A DNA stretch of 64,000 nucleotides from Lysobacteraceae bacterium (lineage in GTDB: Bacteria; Pseudomonadota; Gammaproteobacteria; Xanthomonadales; Xanthomonadaceae), in assembly GCA_023954075.1 (NCBI GenBank), contig JAMLIV010000001.1:364621-428620 (forward strand), given 5' to 3'. Shown here one piece after another: positions 1 through 8,540 of the stretch. The notes under the pieces are model-generated. The model saw nothing but the letters and a program-made list of their open reading frames with translations. It made no database searches and was not told the DNA's origin. Position numbers and translations under genes: made by a program. The first letter of the stretch is position 1. Every line of letters starts with the position of its first letter.

Positions 1-573
1 GAAGGGCTGGCCGCGCTCTTTGCCGCCGTGGTGCTGCTCAGCGTCGGGCTGTGGATGCACCAGAAGAGCATCGGCGGGCGCTGGCAGCAGTATCTCAAGG
101 TGAAAATGAGCGCGGCCTTGAAGCGGCGTTCGGCATTTTTCCTGTTCGTGCTGGCCTTCGTCTCGGTGTATCGCGAGGTATTCGAGACCATCCTGTTCTA
201 CGCCGCGCTGTGGGCCGACGGCCACCACCCGTGGATGGTGGCGGGCATGGTTGCCGCGGTCGGCGTGCTGGCGGTGATCGCCTGGCTCATGCTGCGCACC
301 AGCCGGCGCCTGCCGCTGGGGGCGTTCTTCTCGGCCAGTTCGATCCTGATCGCGGTGCTCGCCGTGGTACTGACCGGCAAGGGCGTCGCGGCGCTGCAGG
401 AGGCCGGCTGGTTCAGCCTGTCGCCGGCACCGCTGCCTTCGATCGACTGGCTGGGCATCCATCCGACCTGGGAATCCGCGCTCGCGCAGCTGCTGATGGT
501 GGTGGCGCTGCTCGCCGGCTTCGCCTACAACCGCGTCCAGGCGCGCCAGCACCTGGCGGTCGAGACGCACTGA
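1..573 (+). CDS. FTR1-family high-affinity iron permease, C-terminal part (5' end outside window)
   Basis: The frame is open from base 1, so the gene starts upstream of the window; 190 residues are visible. They are strongly hydrophobic with several membrane segments. An EGL motif opens the visible part and a REVFE motif follows at about residues 57-61. This matches the RExxE iron-binding motif of FTR1/EfeU permeases, which move ferric iron across the inner membrane with a partner oxidase or periplasmic protein. That partner would lie upstream and cannot be seen. The gene ends in a short cytoplasmic-like tail and converges on the oxidoreductase at 665-1843. The family is fairly sure; the iron specificity comes from family knowledge. 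Confidence 0.82.
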   Translation, partial: EGLAALFAAVVLLSVGLWMHQKSIGGRWQQYLKVKMSAALKRRSAFFLFVLAFVSVYREVFETILFYAALWADGHHPWMVAGMVAAVGVLAVIAWLMLRTSRRLPLGAFFSASSILIAVLAVVLTGKGVAALQEAGWFSLSPAPLPSIDWLGIHPTWESALAQLLMVVALLAGFAYNRVQARQHLAVETH

Positions 574-615
574 GCCTGAAGCCCGTGCCGACAAGCGACA
601 AGAGCCGCAGGAACG

Positions 616-647
616 GCGCAAGGGTGATCCGAGGGTGGCCCTTGCGC
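616..647. terminator. Candidate bidirectional terminator hairpin
   Basis: A perfect 9-bp inverted repeat (GCGCAAGGG / CCCTTGCGC) with a 14-base loop lies between two convergent genes. No long T-run follows on either strand, so it may rely on another mechanism. Confidence 0.45.
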
Positions 648-664
648 ATTCTGCGCGCGGTGAA

Positions 665-1843
665 TCAGCCGCGGATGCGCCCGCGCAGGGTCTGTTCCGA
701 GTGCGGGCCGACGTCCGCGATCAGCGCGCGCGCGGCGTCGACCCGGCCCCAGGTATTCCACAGCAGCACGCCGCGCACGCGGCCCTGGTCGAGGTAGTAG
801 ATGACGCCTTCGCGGTTGGGTTCGACCCAGTCCTCGATCATCTCCAGGCGCGCATCGAGCGTGCCGACCGCCTCGTAGCCCAGGTCGAACAGGTCCGAAT
901 AGAAGAACGGCAGTTCGGCGTAGGGTTCGGGCTTGCCGGCCATCGCAAGACCGGCGATGCGGCCGGTGGAGTTGGCGGTGTCCTCGTGCTCCACGCGGCG
1001 TCGGCCCAGCGTCTGGCTGGGGAAGTTGGCCACGTCGCCGGCGGCGAAAATGTCGATCACGGTGGTGCGCATGCACTCGTCCACCACGATGCCGTTGTCG
1101 ATCTGCGCGCCGGCGGCCTCGGCCAGCGCGGTTTCCGGGATGATCCCGAGGCCCGCGACCACGGCATCGGCCTCCAGCGTGCCGCCGTCGTCGAGCACGA
1201 GCTTCACCCGCGCGCCGACCTGCTCGCCGTTCGTCACCTTGCGGCCTGCGAGCACGTCGACGCCGTGTTCCCGGTAATAGGCTTCGATGAACCGGCACAG
1301 GTCCGCCGGATAAGCGCGCGCGCCCAGCACGGGCTCCGGAAACACCATCGTGACCCGGCAGCCGTGGCCGGCGAGCGCCGCGGCAATTTCCGAGCCGATG
1401 AAGCCGCCGCCGATCACCACGATCCGCGCGTTCTTGCCCGCCAGTTCCAGCAGGCGGTGATAGTCGTCGAGGCTGCGGTAGGCGAGGATGCGGTCGCCTT
1501 CGAAGGCCGGACGGCGCGCGCTGCCGCCGGTGGCAAGCAGCAGCTTGCCGTATTCATAGCGGTCGCCCCGGTCGTCGGTGACGGTGTGTGCATCGGCATC
1601 CAGCGCCACCGCGCGGCGGCCGAGGAAAAGCTGTGCGCCGCTGTCTGCAGTCGGCCGCCAGATACTGTTCTCGCCGGCATCCTTCCACAGCGCCTTGCTC
1701 AGCGGCGGGCGGTTGTAGGGCGGATGTTTCTCCGCGCCAATGACGCCGATGGAGGCACCCGGATCGATCTCGTGGATCGCGTGTGCGGCGGCGTCGGCGG
1801 TCATGCCGGCACCGATGATGAGGTGGTCGAAGACGTGCTTCAT
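665..1843 (-). CDS. FAD-dependent NAD(P)H oxidoreductase (ferredoxin-reductase / AIF-like)
   Basis: This 392-residue pyridine-nucleotide-disulfide-type flavoprotein has an N-terminal FAD-binding fold with IIGAGMTA at residues 9-16 and the PPYNRPPLSK segment typical of rubredoxin/ferredoxin reductases. A second Rossmann motif, IVVIGGGFIGSEIAAAL, lies near residue 145 and should bind NAD(P)H. The late FAD motif IDIFAAGDVANF is also present. No redox-active CxxC is visible, which fits the electron-transfer reductase branch rather than thioredoxin reductase. A good AAGGAGT ribosome site precedes the ATG. The electron acceptor is unknown. The neighbouring iron permease is convergent, so no functional link is implied. 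Confidence 0.8.
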   Translation of the reverse strand: MKHVFDHLIIGAGMTADAAAHAIHEIDPGASIGVIGAEKHPPYNRPPLSKALWKDAGENSIWRPTADSGAQLFLGRRAVALDADAHTVTDDRGDRYEYGKLLLATGGSARRPAFEGDRILAYRSLDDYHRLLELAGKNARIVVIGGGFIGSEIAAALAGHGCRVTMVFPEPVLGARAYPADLCRFIEAYYREHGVDVLAGRKVTNGEQVGARVKLVLDDGGTLEADAVVAGLGIIPETALAEAAGAQIDNGIVVDECMRTTVIDIFAAGDVANFPSQTLGRRRVEHEDTANSTGRIAGLAMAGKPEPYAELPFFYSDLFDLGYEAVGTLDARLEMIEDWVEPNREGVIYYLDQGRVRGVLLWNTWGRVDAARALIADVGPHSEQTLRGRIRG

Positions 1844-2027
1844 GGCGGTGACTCCTTGGGCAATGCGATGTCACCACGCATTGTCGCGCGGCGCGCGGTG
1901 CAGGGGGTAATGCGGGCCTGCCGACGCGGGCCGCATCCCGGGAAAACGAGTGCACGATCACGCTCGCGGGCGGGAAGCGTGAGGCGGTTTCCGGTTTTTC
2001 GTTGCGGCGGCGCAACATCGAAAGAGC

Positions 2028-2055
2028 TTGCGCTTTCCATTCGCTTGCGTATGCT
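2028..2055 (+). promoter_or_regulatory. Candidate sigma-70 promoter in the 1844-2163 intergenic region
   Basis: TTGCGC at 2028-2033 and TATGCT at 2050-2055 are 16 bases apart, ahead of the lipase-like gene. The rest of the 320-base divergent gap 1844-2163 shows no gene or repeat I can recognise. Confidence 0.35.
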
Positions 2056-2163
2056 GCGTCCTGCTTCGGCCAAGGGAAACGCCGGGCGATGGCGGCATCG
2101 GTGTGCGAGGGAACGGGATCGCACCGGGTCGCCCCATCAGAAGACTCCGGGGAGAACAATCGA

Positions 2164-3027
2164 ATGAAACGTCTTGCTGGCCGGCTCATCGCCGGTCTCG
2201 TGCTGCTTGTCGCGACCTGCGCGGCCCATGCCGTGACGGGCGTCGCCTTTGTCCACGGCACCGGCAACCAGACCAATGCGCTGGCCGACTACTGGACTGC
2301 GGACATGGTCAACTCGGTGCGTCAGGGCTTGCCCAATCAGGCCAACTACACCGTCATCAACTGCGAATTCGAGCGCTACATGTGGGACAGCCGCGCGGCG
2401 GGCTGTCTCGCAGGCCAGCTCACCACCTTCATCAGCGCACGCGGCATCACCGATCTGGTGGTGATCACGCACTCCAACGGCGGCAACGTGATGCGCTGGA
2501 TCATGTCGAACCCGACGTTCGACAGCCGCTATCCCAACATCATCAGCAAGATCCGCTGGGTCAACGCGCTGGCGCCGTCCTCGGCCGGCACGCCGCTGGC
2601 CAATGCGGTGACGGCGGGCAACGTGTTCGAAAAGTCGCTCGGCTGGCTGCTGGGCTACGCCTCGGATGCGGTGAAAATGCAGCAGACCCACTGGATGTCG
2701 CAGTACAACGCGCAGAACCTCTACGGCACCACGGGGCGTCCCGCGCTGCCCAAGGGCTTCTGGTCGGTGACCGGCAGCAACGTGCGTTCCGCAGTGTGGA
2801 CCGCCAACAGCTACTGCGGCGGCTACCAGTACCAGGTCGGTCTCACCATCACCCAGGCCTGGCTCCACTCGTGTTCGGACGGCTTTCTCAACTGCGACAG
2901 CCAACGCGCCGCCGGTTCGCGGTGGTTCACCGACACCCAGCGCACCAGCAACGGCTACTACCTCAGCCACCATCAGAGCCGTCGCCAGTGCTTCAACCTC
3001 GACGTCATCCTGCGCAACGACCTGTGA
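2164..3027 (+). CDS. Secreted alpha/beta-hydrolase (lipase/esterase-like)
   Basis: The 287-residue product starts at an ATG with a GGGGAG ribosome site about 9 bases upstream; earlier in-frame starts lack one. Residues 1-23 form a clear Sec signal peptide ending in AHA. The mature part opens with GVAFVHGTGNQ (His31-Gly32, the oxyanion-hole HG of lipases) and has the nucleophile elbow THSNGGN with Ser104. This resembles the G-x-S-x-G elbow with the first Gly replaced by Thr. Several Cys residues in the C-terminal half suggest disulfides in the periplasm or outside the cell. It is followed 8 bases later by another secreted protein, so the two are probably co-expressed. The substrate cannot be named. 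Confidence 0.7.
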   Translation: MKRLAGRLIAGLVLLVATCAAHAVTGVAFVHGTGNQTNALADYWTADMVNSVRQGLPNQANYTVINCEFERYMWDSRAAGCLAGQLTTFISARGITDLVVITHSNGGNVMRWIMSNPTFDSRYPNIISKIRWVNALAPSSAGTPLANAVTAGNVFEKSLGWLLGYASDAVKMQQTHWMSQYNAQNLYGTTGRPALPKGFWSVTGSNVRSAVWTANSYCGGYQYQVGLTITQAWLHSCSDGFLNCDSQRAAGSRWFTDTQRTSNGYYLSHHQSRRQCFNLDVILRNDL

Positions 3028-3035
3028 GGCCCGCC

Positions 3036-4262
3036 ATGAAGATCATGAAACTCTCACTCCTGGCTGCCGCGATCACGCTGGCTGGCGCGGCCCACGCCGA
3101 GACCCTGCAGCTCAAGCGGTCCGCCGGCGACCTGATTCCTTCCAGCCTGATCATGGCCAAGGCGGCCTCGGCCCCGGTGACGGGTGAAACGAAGGCGGTG
3201 CACTTTGCCTGGGCGCTGGATGCGGATGACGCACTTTCCGCCTCCGAGCCCTTCCGCGCCGAGAGCCGCGAGTTCTGGACCCAGCTCGACGCCGCCAAGG
3301 CGAAGCAGGGCTGGGGCTTCGTTCCCACCGCGGACGGCGCGCTGGTGCGCATCAGCCTGCAGGGCGCGAGCAAGAACCGCTCGCTGCGCGCGGCGGACGT
3401 GCAGCTTCGCGTGGATGGCGAGGTGCGCGACAGCGCCTCGGTGATCGAGCACCTGGCCGCCGATGCGGACCTCAAGGCGGTCGGCGCGCAGTTCAGCGAC
3501 GGCACCCTGGTGTTCCAGCTGGCACCGGGCCTCGCAGGCAAGCGCGTCGATGTGGCCCTGCCGAAATCCGCGGCGGGCGCGTTGATGCACGTGCTCGAAC
3601 CCAACAGCACCGTGACGATGACGCTGTCCGCCAATGCCGTGCAGGCGATGCCGGGCCAGCGCATCGCGCTGGACGCGCGCTTCCTGGATCAGTCCAAGGC
3701 GCGCTCGGCGAAGAAAGTGGCCGGGCTCATCACCGCCCCGGATGGCCGCAGTTTCGACCTGGAGTTCCGGCTGGACAAGGCCGGAAACGCCGTCGCGCAT
3801 TTCGACATTCCGGCCGATGCCGGCGGTGGCCTGGAGCCGTGGGAAGTCCACGCCTTCGGCAGCACGCAGCAGGCGAAGAACACCGTGCTGCGCGATGCCC
3901 GCACCGCGGTCATGGTGAGCCTGCCGACGGCGCGCTTCACGGGCGAGGCCGAAGTGCTGCGCCGCGACGGCGGCGTGGTGTTCCAGGTGCCGGTGGAAAC
4001 CGCCGCCGCAGGCCGCTACGAACTGCGCGGCACGCTCTACGGCAGCGATCCTTCCGGTGAACTCAAGCCGATGGCCATCGCGCACGGTGCCCAGGTGGTG
4101 TCGGCGGGTTCGGGCGTGCTGGAGCTGCGTTTCACTCCGGACGTGATGAACCCGGCGCTGTCGGCCCCGTATGCGCTGCGCGACCTGAACCTTTCGGACC
4201 AGAGCCGCATGAGCCTGTCCGAACAGCGCCGCGAGGCGCTGGATATCGCGGTCCTGCCGTAA
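3036..4262 (+). CDS. Secreted protein of unknown function, possibly DUF4785-like
   Basis: This 408-residue protein has a signal peptide at residues 1-20 (ending AGAAHA). The rest is rich in alternating hydrophobic/charged stretches and looks like two or three beta-sandwich (Ig-like) domains; no catalytic motif or transmembrane helix is visible. It lies 8 bases downstream of the lipase-like gene, suggesting an operon in which it could chaperone, anchor or regulate the hydrolase. That role is inference. I have a weak impression of the DUF4785 family seen in Legionella and xanthomonads, but cannot verify it. A strong terminator follows. Confidence 0.6.
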   Translation: MKIMKLSLLAAAITLAGAAHAETLQLKRSAGDLIPSSLIMAKAASAPVTGETKAVHFAWALDADDALSASEPFRAESREFWTQLDAAKAKQGWGFVPTADGALVRISLQGASKNRSLRAADVQLRVDGEVRDSASVIEHLAADADLKAVGAQFSDGTLVFQLAPGLAGKRVDVALPKSAAGALMHVLEPNSTVTMTLSANAVQAMPGQRIALDARFLDQSKARSAKKVAGLITAPDGRSFDLEFRLDKAGNAVAHFDIPADAGGGLEPWEVHAFGSTQQAKNTVLRDARTAVMVSLPTARFTGEAEVLRRDGGVVFQVPVETAAAGRYELRGTLYGSDPSGELKPMAIAHGAQVVSAGSGVLELRFTPDVMNPALSAPYALRDLNLSDQSRMSLSEQRREALDIAVLP

Positions 4263-4282
4263 CCCGATTGCGCGGCCTGCAC

Positions 4283-4315
4283 GCGAACGGCCGGGCCTGG
4301 TGCCCGGCCGTTCGC
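4283..4315. terminator. Strong bidirectional terminator
   Basis: A perfect 14-bp stem (arm GCGAACGGCCGGGC at 4283-4296, partner at 4302-4315) with a 5-base loop, followed by ATTTC. It separates the + strand secreted-protein pair from the convergent kbl gene, which ends at 4324. Confidence 0.8.
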
Positions 4316-4323
4316 ATTTCGGG

Positions 4324-5514
4324 TCACGCGATCACGCCCAGCTCGCGGCCGATCCTGGTGAACGCGGCAATCGCGCGGTCCAGGTGCTCGCGCGTGTGCG
4401 CGGCGCTCATCTGGGTGCGGATGCGCGCCTGGCCCTGCGCCACCACGGGGAAGAAGAAGCCGATCGCGTAGATGCCTTCTTCCAGAAGGCGCTCGGCGAA
4501 CTTCTGCGCCAGCGGGGCGTCGTAGAGCATCACCGGGCAGATCGGGTGGCTGCCGGGCTTCAGGTCGAAGCCGGCGGCGGTCATCTTCCCGCGGAAGTAC
4601 GCGGTGTTCGCCACCAGCTTTTCGCGCAGCTCGCCGGCGGCGTCGAGCATGTCGAACACCTCGATCCCGGCGGCGACGACGTGCGGCGGCAGCGAGTTGG
4701 AAAAAAGATAGGGCCGCGAGCGTTGGCGCAGCATCTCGATCACTTCCCTCTTCGCCGTGGTGAAGCCGCCCAGCGCGCCGCCCAGCGCCTTGCCCAGCGT
4801 GCCGGTGATGATGTCGATCTTCTCCAGCACGCCGGTGACCTCGGCCGAGCCGCGCCCGGTGGTACCGAGGAAGCCGGTGGCGTGGCATTCGTCGATGTGG
4901 ACCAGGGCACCGTATTTCTTCGCCAGCGCGGTGATTTCATCCAGCGGGGCGACGAAGCCGTCCATCGAGAACACCCCGTCGGTGGTGATCATGATCGTGC
5001 GTGCGCCGTCGGCGCGGGCCTGCTTGAGCTGGGCTTCCAGATCGGCCATGTCGCAGTTGCCGTAGCGATAGCGCCGGGCCTTGCACAGGCGAACGCCGTC
5101 GATGATGGAGGCGTGGTTGAGCGCGTCGGAGATGATCGCGTCCTCCGGCCCCAGCAGGGGTTCGAACAGGCCGCCGTTGGCGTCGAAGCAGGCGGCATAA
5201 AGAATGGTGTCCTCGGTGCCGAAGAACTGAGCGATGCGCGCTTCCAGCTGCTTGTGAAGGTCCTGGGTGCCGCAGATGAAGCGCACCGAGGCCATGCCGA
5301 ATCCGTGGCTGTCGAGCGCCTTCTTCGCAGCCTCGATCACGCGCGGGTGGTCGGCCAGGCCCAGATAGTTGTTTGCACAGAAGTTCAATACCTTGCGGCC
5401 GTCTTCCAACGTGATTTCTGCGGACTGCGGCGAGACGATGACGCGCTCGCGCTTGAACAGGCCGTCGCGTTCGATGCCGGCCAGTTCATCGGCGTAGCGC
5501 TGGGTCAGGGACAT
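4324..5514 (-). CDS. kbl: Glycine C-acetyltransferase (2-amino-3-ketobutyrate CoA ligase)
   Basis: This PLP enzyme of the alpha-oxoamine synthase family cleaves 2-amino-3-ketobutyrate with CoA into glycine and acetyl-CoA, the second step of threonine degradation. It is 396 residues, as usual for Kbl. The PLP lysine is Lys242 in [11 protein letters not shown]; the [20 protein letters not shown] and [10 protein letters not shown] segments are all typical. The ATG at 5514 has a GGAGGT ribosome site just upstream, which decides the start over an in-frame extension. Threonine dehydrogenase (tdh), its usual partner, is not next to it here. The upstream gene is divergent. Confidence 0.95.
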   Translation of the reverse strand: MSLTQRYADELAGIERDGLFKRERVIVSPQSAEITLEDGRKVLNFCANNYLGLADHPRVIEAAKKALDSHGFGMASVRFICGTQDLHKQLEARIAQFFGTEDTILYAACFDANGGLFEPLLGPEDAIISDALNHASIIDGVRLCKARRYRYGNCDMADLEAQLKQARADGARTIMITTDGVFSMDGFVAPLDEITALAKKYGALVHIDECHATGFLGTTGRGSAEVTGVLEKIDIITGTLGKALGGALGGFTTAKREVIEMLRQRSRPYLFSNSLPPHVVAAGIEVFDMLDAAGELREKLVANTAYFRGKMTAAGFDLKPGSHPICPVMLYDAPLAQKFAERLLEEGIYAIGFFFPVVAQGQARIRTQMSAAHTREHLDRAIAAFTRIGRELGVIA

Positions 5515-5632
5515 GGAAAAACCTCCGCAAAATGACAGGTGCGCACGATAGCATCGGCCGCTTCGTTGAGTTCGCCACCGCGCCTGCGACAATGGCCTGG
5601 TCGCGCCCGCTGGCGCGCACACGGGAGGGGCC

Positions 5633-6337
5633 ATGGGTGTGCTCTTGGGCGTCAACGACATCGACGCGGTGCTGGAGCGGCTGCCGTCCACCGAGACCTG
5701 GCTGGGAAGCGACGAGCGTGCGCGCCTGGCGGCGATGACCCATCCCCTGCGGCGCGCGCAGTTTCTTGCCGGGCACGGCTACGCCCGCGAGCTGCTGGCG
5801 GAAATGGAGGGTGGCCGCGCCGGCGACTGGACGCTGGAGCGCAATGCGCACGGCGCGCCGCTGGCGCTGCGGCGCGGACGGCCGACCGGCCTGCACCTGT
5901 CGCTGGCGCACAGCGGCGGGCAGCTCGCCGCTGCCGTCGCGGCGGTGCCGGTGGGCGTGGATATCGAGCGCGCCCTGCGCCAGCGCGACCTGCTGGGGCT
6001 GGCCTCGGCCCTGTATGCGCCGGCGTTCGTGCAGGTGCTGGCCGCGGAAGACGATCTGGCGCGCCGCCAGCGCTTCTTTCAGCGCTGGACCCTGGACGAG
6101 GCCCGCGCCAAGGCGCTGGGCACCGGCCTGCAGCCCAAGGCGCTGCGAGAGCACGGCTGGGACCGCGCCGCCGATGTCGCGGCCGATGGCTGGACCTGGA
6201 ACCTTGCCGACGGCTGGCTGGCCCTGTCGCTGCCCGAGCGCGAGCGCGGCCGGATCCTGACGCACTGGTCCGGCCCGGCACCCGAGGCCGCCGCGTTTGG
6301 CTGGCGCTGGAGCGGCGGCGTGCTGGTGCCCGAGTGA
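5633..6337 (+). CDS. 4'-phosphopantetheinyl transferase, Sfp/AcpT superfamily
   Basis: This 234-residue protein should transfer phosphopantetheine from CoA to a carrier-protein serine. The motifs are in family order: [10 protein letters not shown] near residue 84, VGVDIE near residue 106 (Mg-binding Asp/Glu) and [19 protein letters not shown] near residue 148. The third motif is normally WxxKEAxxKA; here the Lys before Glu is Asp while the Glu is kept. A strong GGGAGGGG ribosome site precedes the ATG. No polyketide, NRPS or fatty-acid genes adjoin it, so the carrier it serves is unknown. Confidence 0.85.
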   Translation: MGVLLGVNDIDAVLERLPSTETWLGSDERARLAAMTHPLRRAQFLAGHGYARELLAEMEGGRAGDWTLERNAHGAPLALRRGRPTGLHLSLAHSGGQLAAAVAAVPVGVDIERALRQRDLLGLASALYAPAFVQVLAAEDDLARRQRFFQRWTLDEARAKALGTGLQPKALREHGWDRAADVAADGWTWNLADGWLALSLPERERGRILTHWSGPAPEAAAFGWRWSGGVLVPE

Positions 6338-6368
6338 GCGCGCTGGCGGCGGCTGATACACTTTGCCG

Positions 6369-8249
6369 ATGTCCCTGATCTCCCTGAACCAGCTCGACTA
6401 CAGCGTGGGCGGGCCGCTCCTGCTCGACCACGTCGATCTCTCCATCGACGCGGGCGAACGCATTGCCCTGATCGGCCGCAACGGCGCCGGCAAATCCACC
6501 CTGCTGCGCATCCTGGCCGGCGAGATTCCGCCCGATGACGGGCAGGTTCGCGTGCAAAGCGGCACGCGCATCGCGCGGCTGGAGCAGGAAGTGCCGCCGG
6601 GCGCTACGGGCAGCGTCTTCGACGTGGTGTCCGAAGGCCTCGGCAGCGTGGGCGCGGACCTGGCGCTGTTCCATCGCCTGAGCCATGCGGCGGACGTGGA
6701 TACCCAGGCGCTGGCGGAGGTGCAGGCGCGGATCGAGGCGGCGCACGGCTGGTCGGCCGATCAGCGCGTGGCCGATACGCTCAAGCGCCTGGAGCTTGAC
6801 GGCGAGGCCGCGTTTTCCAGCCTGTCGGGCGGGATGAAGCGTCGCGTGCTGCTGGCGCGCGCGCTGGTGTGCGCGCCCGACCTGCTGCTGCTGGACGAAC
6901 CCACCAACCACCTGGACATCGCGGCGATCGACTGGCTGGAGGGATTTCTGGCGAACTGGCCCGGCGCGCTCGTCTTCGTCACCCACGACCGCCGTTTCCT
7001 GCGCACGCTGGCCACCCGCATCGTCGAAATCGACCGCGGGCAGGTGAGCAGCTGGCCGGGCGACTTCGACAACTACCTGCGCCGGCGCGAGGAGCGCCTG
7101 CACGCCCAGGCGGTGGAAAACGCGCGCTTCGACACCTTTCTGGCCGAAGAGGAGGTCTGGATCCGGCAGGGCATCAAGGCGCGTCGCACCCGCAACGAGG
7201 GCCGCGTGCGGCGGCTCAAGGCGCTGCGCAGCGAACGCGCGCAGCGGCGCGAACTGCAGGGCAACGTGAAGATGGCGCTGGCCGAGGCCGAGGCCTCCGG
7301 CAGGAAGGTGATCCAGGCGCGCGACGTCGATTTTTCATTCGGCGATGCGCCCATCGTGCGCGGATTTTCCACCACGATCCTGCGCGGCGACCGCATCGGC
7401 TTGATCGGCCCCAACGGCAGCGGCAAGTCCACCCTGCTCAAGCTGCTTCTGGGCGAACTGGCACCGCAGCGCGGCGAGATCGTGCAGGGCACCAACCTTG
7501 CCATCGCCTATTTCGACCAGTACCGCGCCACCCTGCGCGAGGACTGGAACGCGCTGGACAACGTGGCCGAAGGCCGCGAGTTCATCGAAATTGGCAGCAA
7601 GCGCAAGCATGTGCTTGGATACCTTCAGGATTTTCTCTTCACGCCGGAGCGCGCGCGGGCTCCGATCACGCGCCTTTCCGGCGGCGAGCGCAACCGCCTG
7701 CTGCTGGCCAAACTCTTTGCCCAGCCGGCGAATCTGCTGGTGATGGACGAGCCCACCAACGACCTCGACGTGGAAACCCTGGAGCTTCTGGAAGAGCTGC
7801 TGGCCGACTACGCCGGAACGCTCATTCTGGTCAGCCACGACCGCGAGTTCCTCGACAACGTCGTCACCTCGACCCTGGTGATGGAGGGCGACGGGCGCGT
7901 GGGCGAGTATGTGGGTGGCTACAGCGACTGGCTGCGCCAGCGCGAGCTTCCCGCCCAGCCGTCCGCGGCATCGTCGCCAGCGGCCAGCGCGCCGCCCCGC
8001 GCGGTCGCTCCGCCGCCCGCCCGCCGCAAGCTCAGCTACAAGGACCAGCGCGAGCTGGACCTGCTGCCGGCGCGCATCGAAGCACTGGAAGCGCAGATCG
8101 CCGAACAGAGCCGGGCGATGGGCGAGCCGGCCTTCTTCCGCCAGCCGCACGACGCCGTGACCGCCCATCAGGCCGCGCTCGACCAGACCCGGCGCGAGCT
8201 GGACGCCTGCTACGCGCGCTGGGAAGCGCTGGAGGCGCTGGTTTCCTGA
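6369..8249 (+). CDS. uup: ABC-F family ATPase Uup
   Basis: This 626-residue soluble protein has two nucleotide-binding domains and no membrane segments. The Walker A motifs are GRNGAGKST (about residue 37) and GPNGSGKST (about 345). The signatures are LSGGMKRR and LSGGERNR; the Walker B motifs are LLLLDEPTNHLD and LLVMDEPTNDLD. After an Ala/Pro-rich linker (about 535-560) comes a C-terminal coiled-coil domain, as in Uup. ABC-F proteins act on ribosomes; Uup has also been linked to DNA branched intermediates and transposon excision. The ATG at 6369 is preferred to the TTG two codons upstream. Confidence 0.9.
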   Translation: MSLISLNQLDYSVGGPLLLDHVDLSIDAGERIALIGRNGAGKSTLLRILAGEIPPDDGQVRVQSGTRIARLEQEVPPGATGSVFDVVSEGLGSVGADLALFHRLSHAADVDTQALAEVQARIEAAHGWSADQRVADTLKRLELDGEAAFSSLSGGMKRRVLLARALVCAPDLLLLDEPTNHLDIAAIDWLEGFLANWPGALVFVTHDRRFLRTLATRIVEIDRGQVSSWPGDFDNYLRRREERLHAQAVENARFDTFLAEEEVWIRQGIKARRTRNEGRVRRLKALRSERAQRRELQGNVKMALAEAEASGRKVIQARDVDFSFGDAPIVRGFSTTILRGDRIGLIGPNGSGKSTLLKLLLGELAPQRGEIVQGTNLAIAYFDQYRATLREDWNALDNVAEGREFIEIGSKRKHVLGYLQDFLFTPERARAPITRLSGGERNRLLLAKLFAQPANLLVMDEPTNDLDVETLELLEELLADYAGTLILVSHDREFLDNVVTSTLVMEGDGRVGEYVGGYSDWLRQRELPAQPSAASSPAASAPPRAVAPPPARRKLSYKDQRELDLLPARIEALEAQIAEQSRAMGEPAFFRQPHDAVTAHQAALDQTRRELDACYARWEALEALVS

Positions 8250-8260
8250 GGGAGTCTTCT

Positions 8261-8437
8261 GCGGTCGCGGGCAAGCCCGCTCCAGGGATGGCGGTGGCTG
8301 TGTGCCGATGCCTCCCGTCGGGGGCGCAGGGCCGACCTGCGCGCAGCGTTGCCGTAGGTCGACCCTGCTACATGGCCGACGTCGGCGTAGCCGCGCGCAT
8401 TGGAAATGCGCTGTAGGAGTGGCCTTGGCCGCGATGG
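8261..8437. repeat. Cluster of short palindromic (REP-like) repeats between uup and putP
   Basis: Four units lie in the 291-base gap. 8261-8287 reads GGTCGCGGGCAAGCCCGCTCC and 8412-8437 reads TGTAGGAGTGGCCTTGGCC; both belong to the inverted type known from pseudomonads and xanthomonads. 8312-8338 (CGTCGGGGGCGCAGGGCCGACC) and 8351-8381 (GTAGGTCGACCC ... GGCCGACGT) belong to a second family also found at 16424-16516 and 25099-25214. No gene is visible here. Confidence 0.75.
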
Positions 8438-8540
8438 GGGGCGGGAACGGTGATCGGTGCGGCGTTGACCTGCAGCCCGCGCTGCCCCGAAGCTAGCGCG
8501 CCAAAGCCGCGCATCCGCGTCTGGCGCAGGGGAAGACCGC

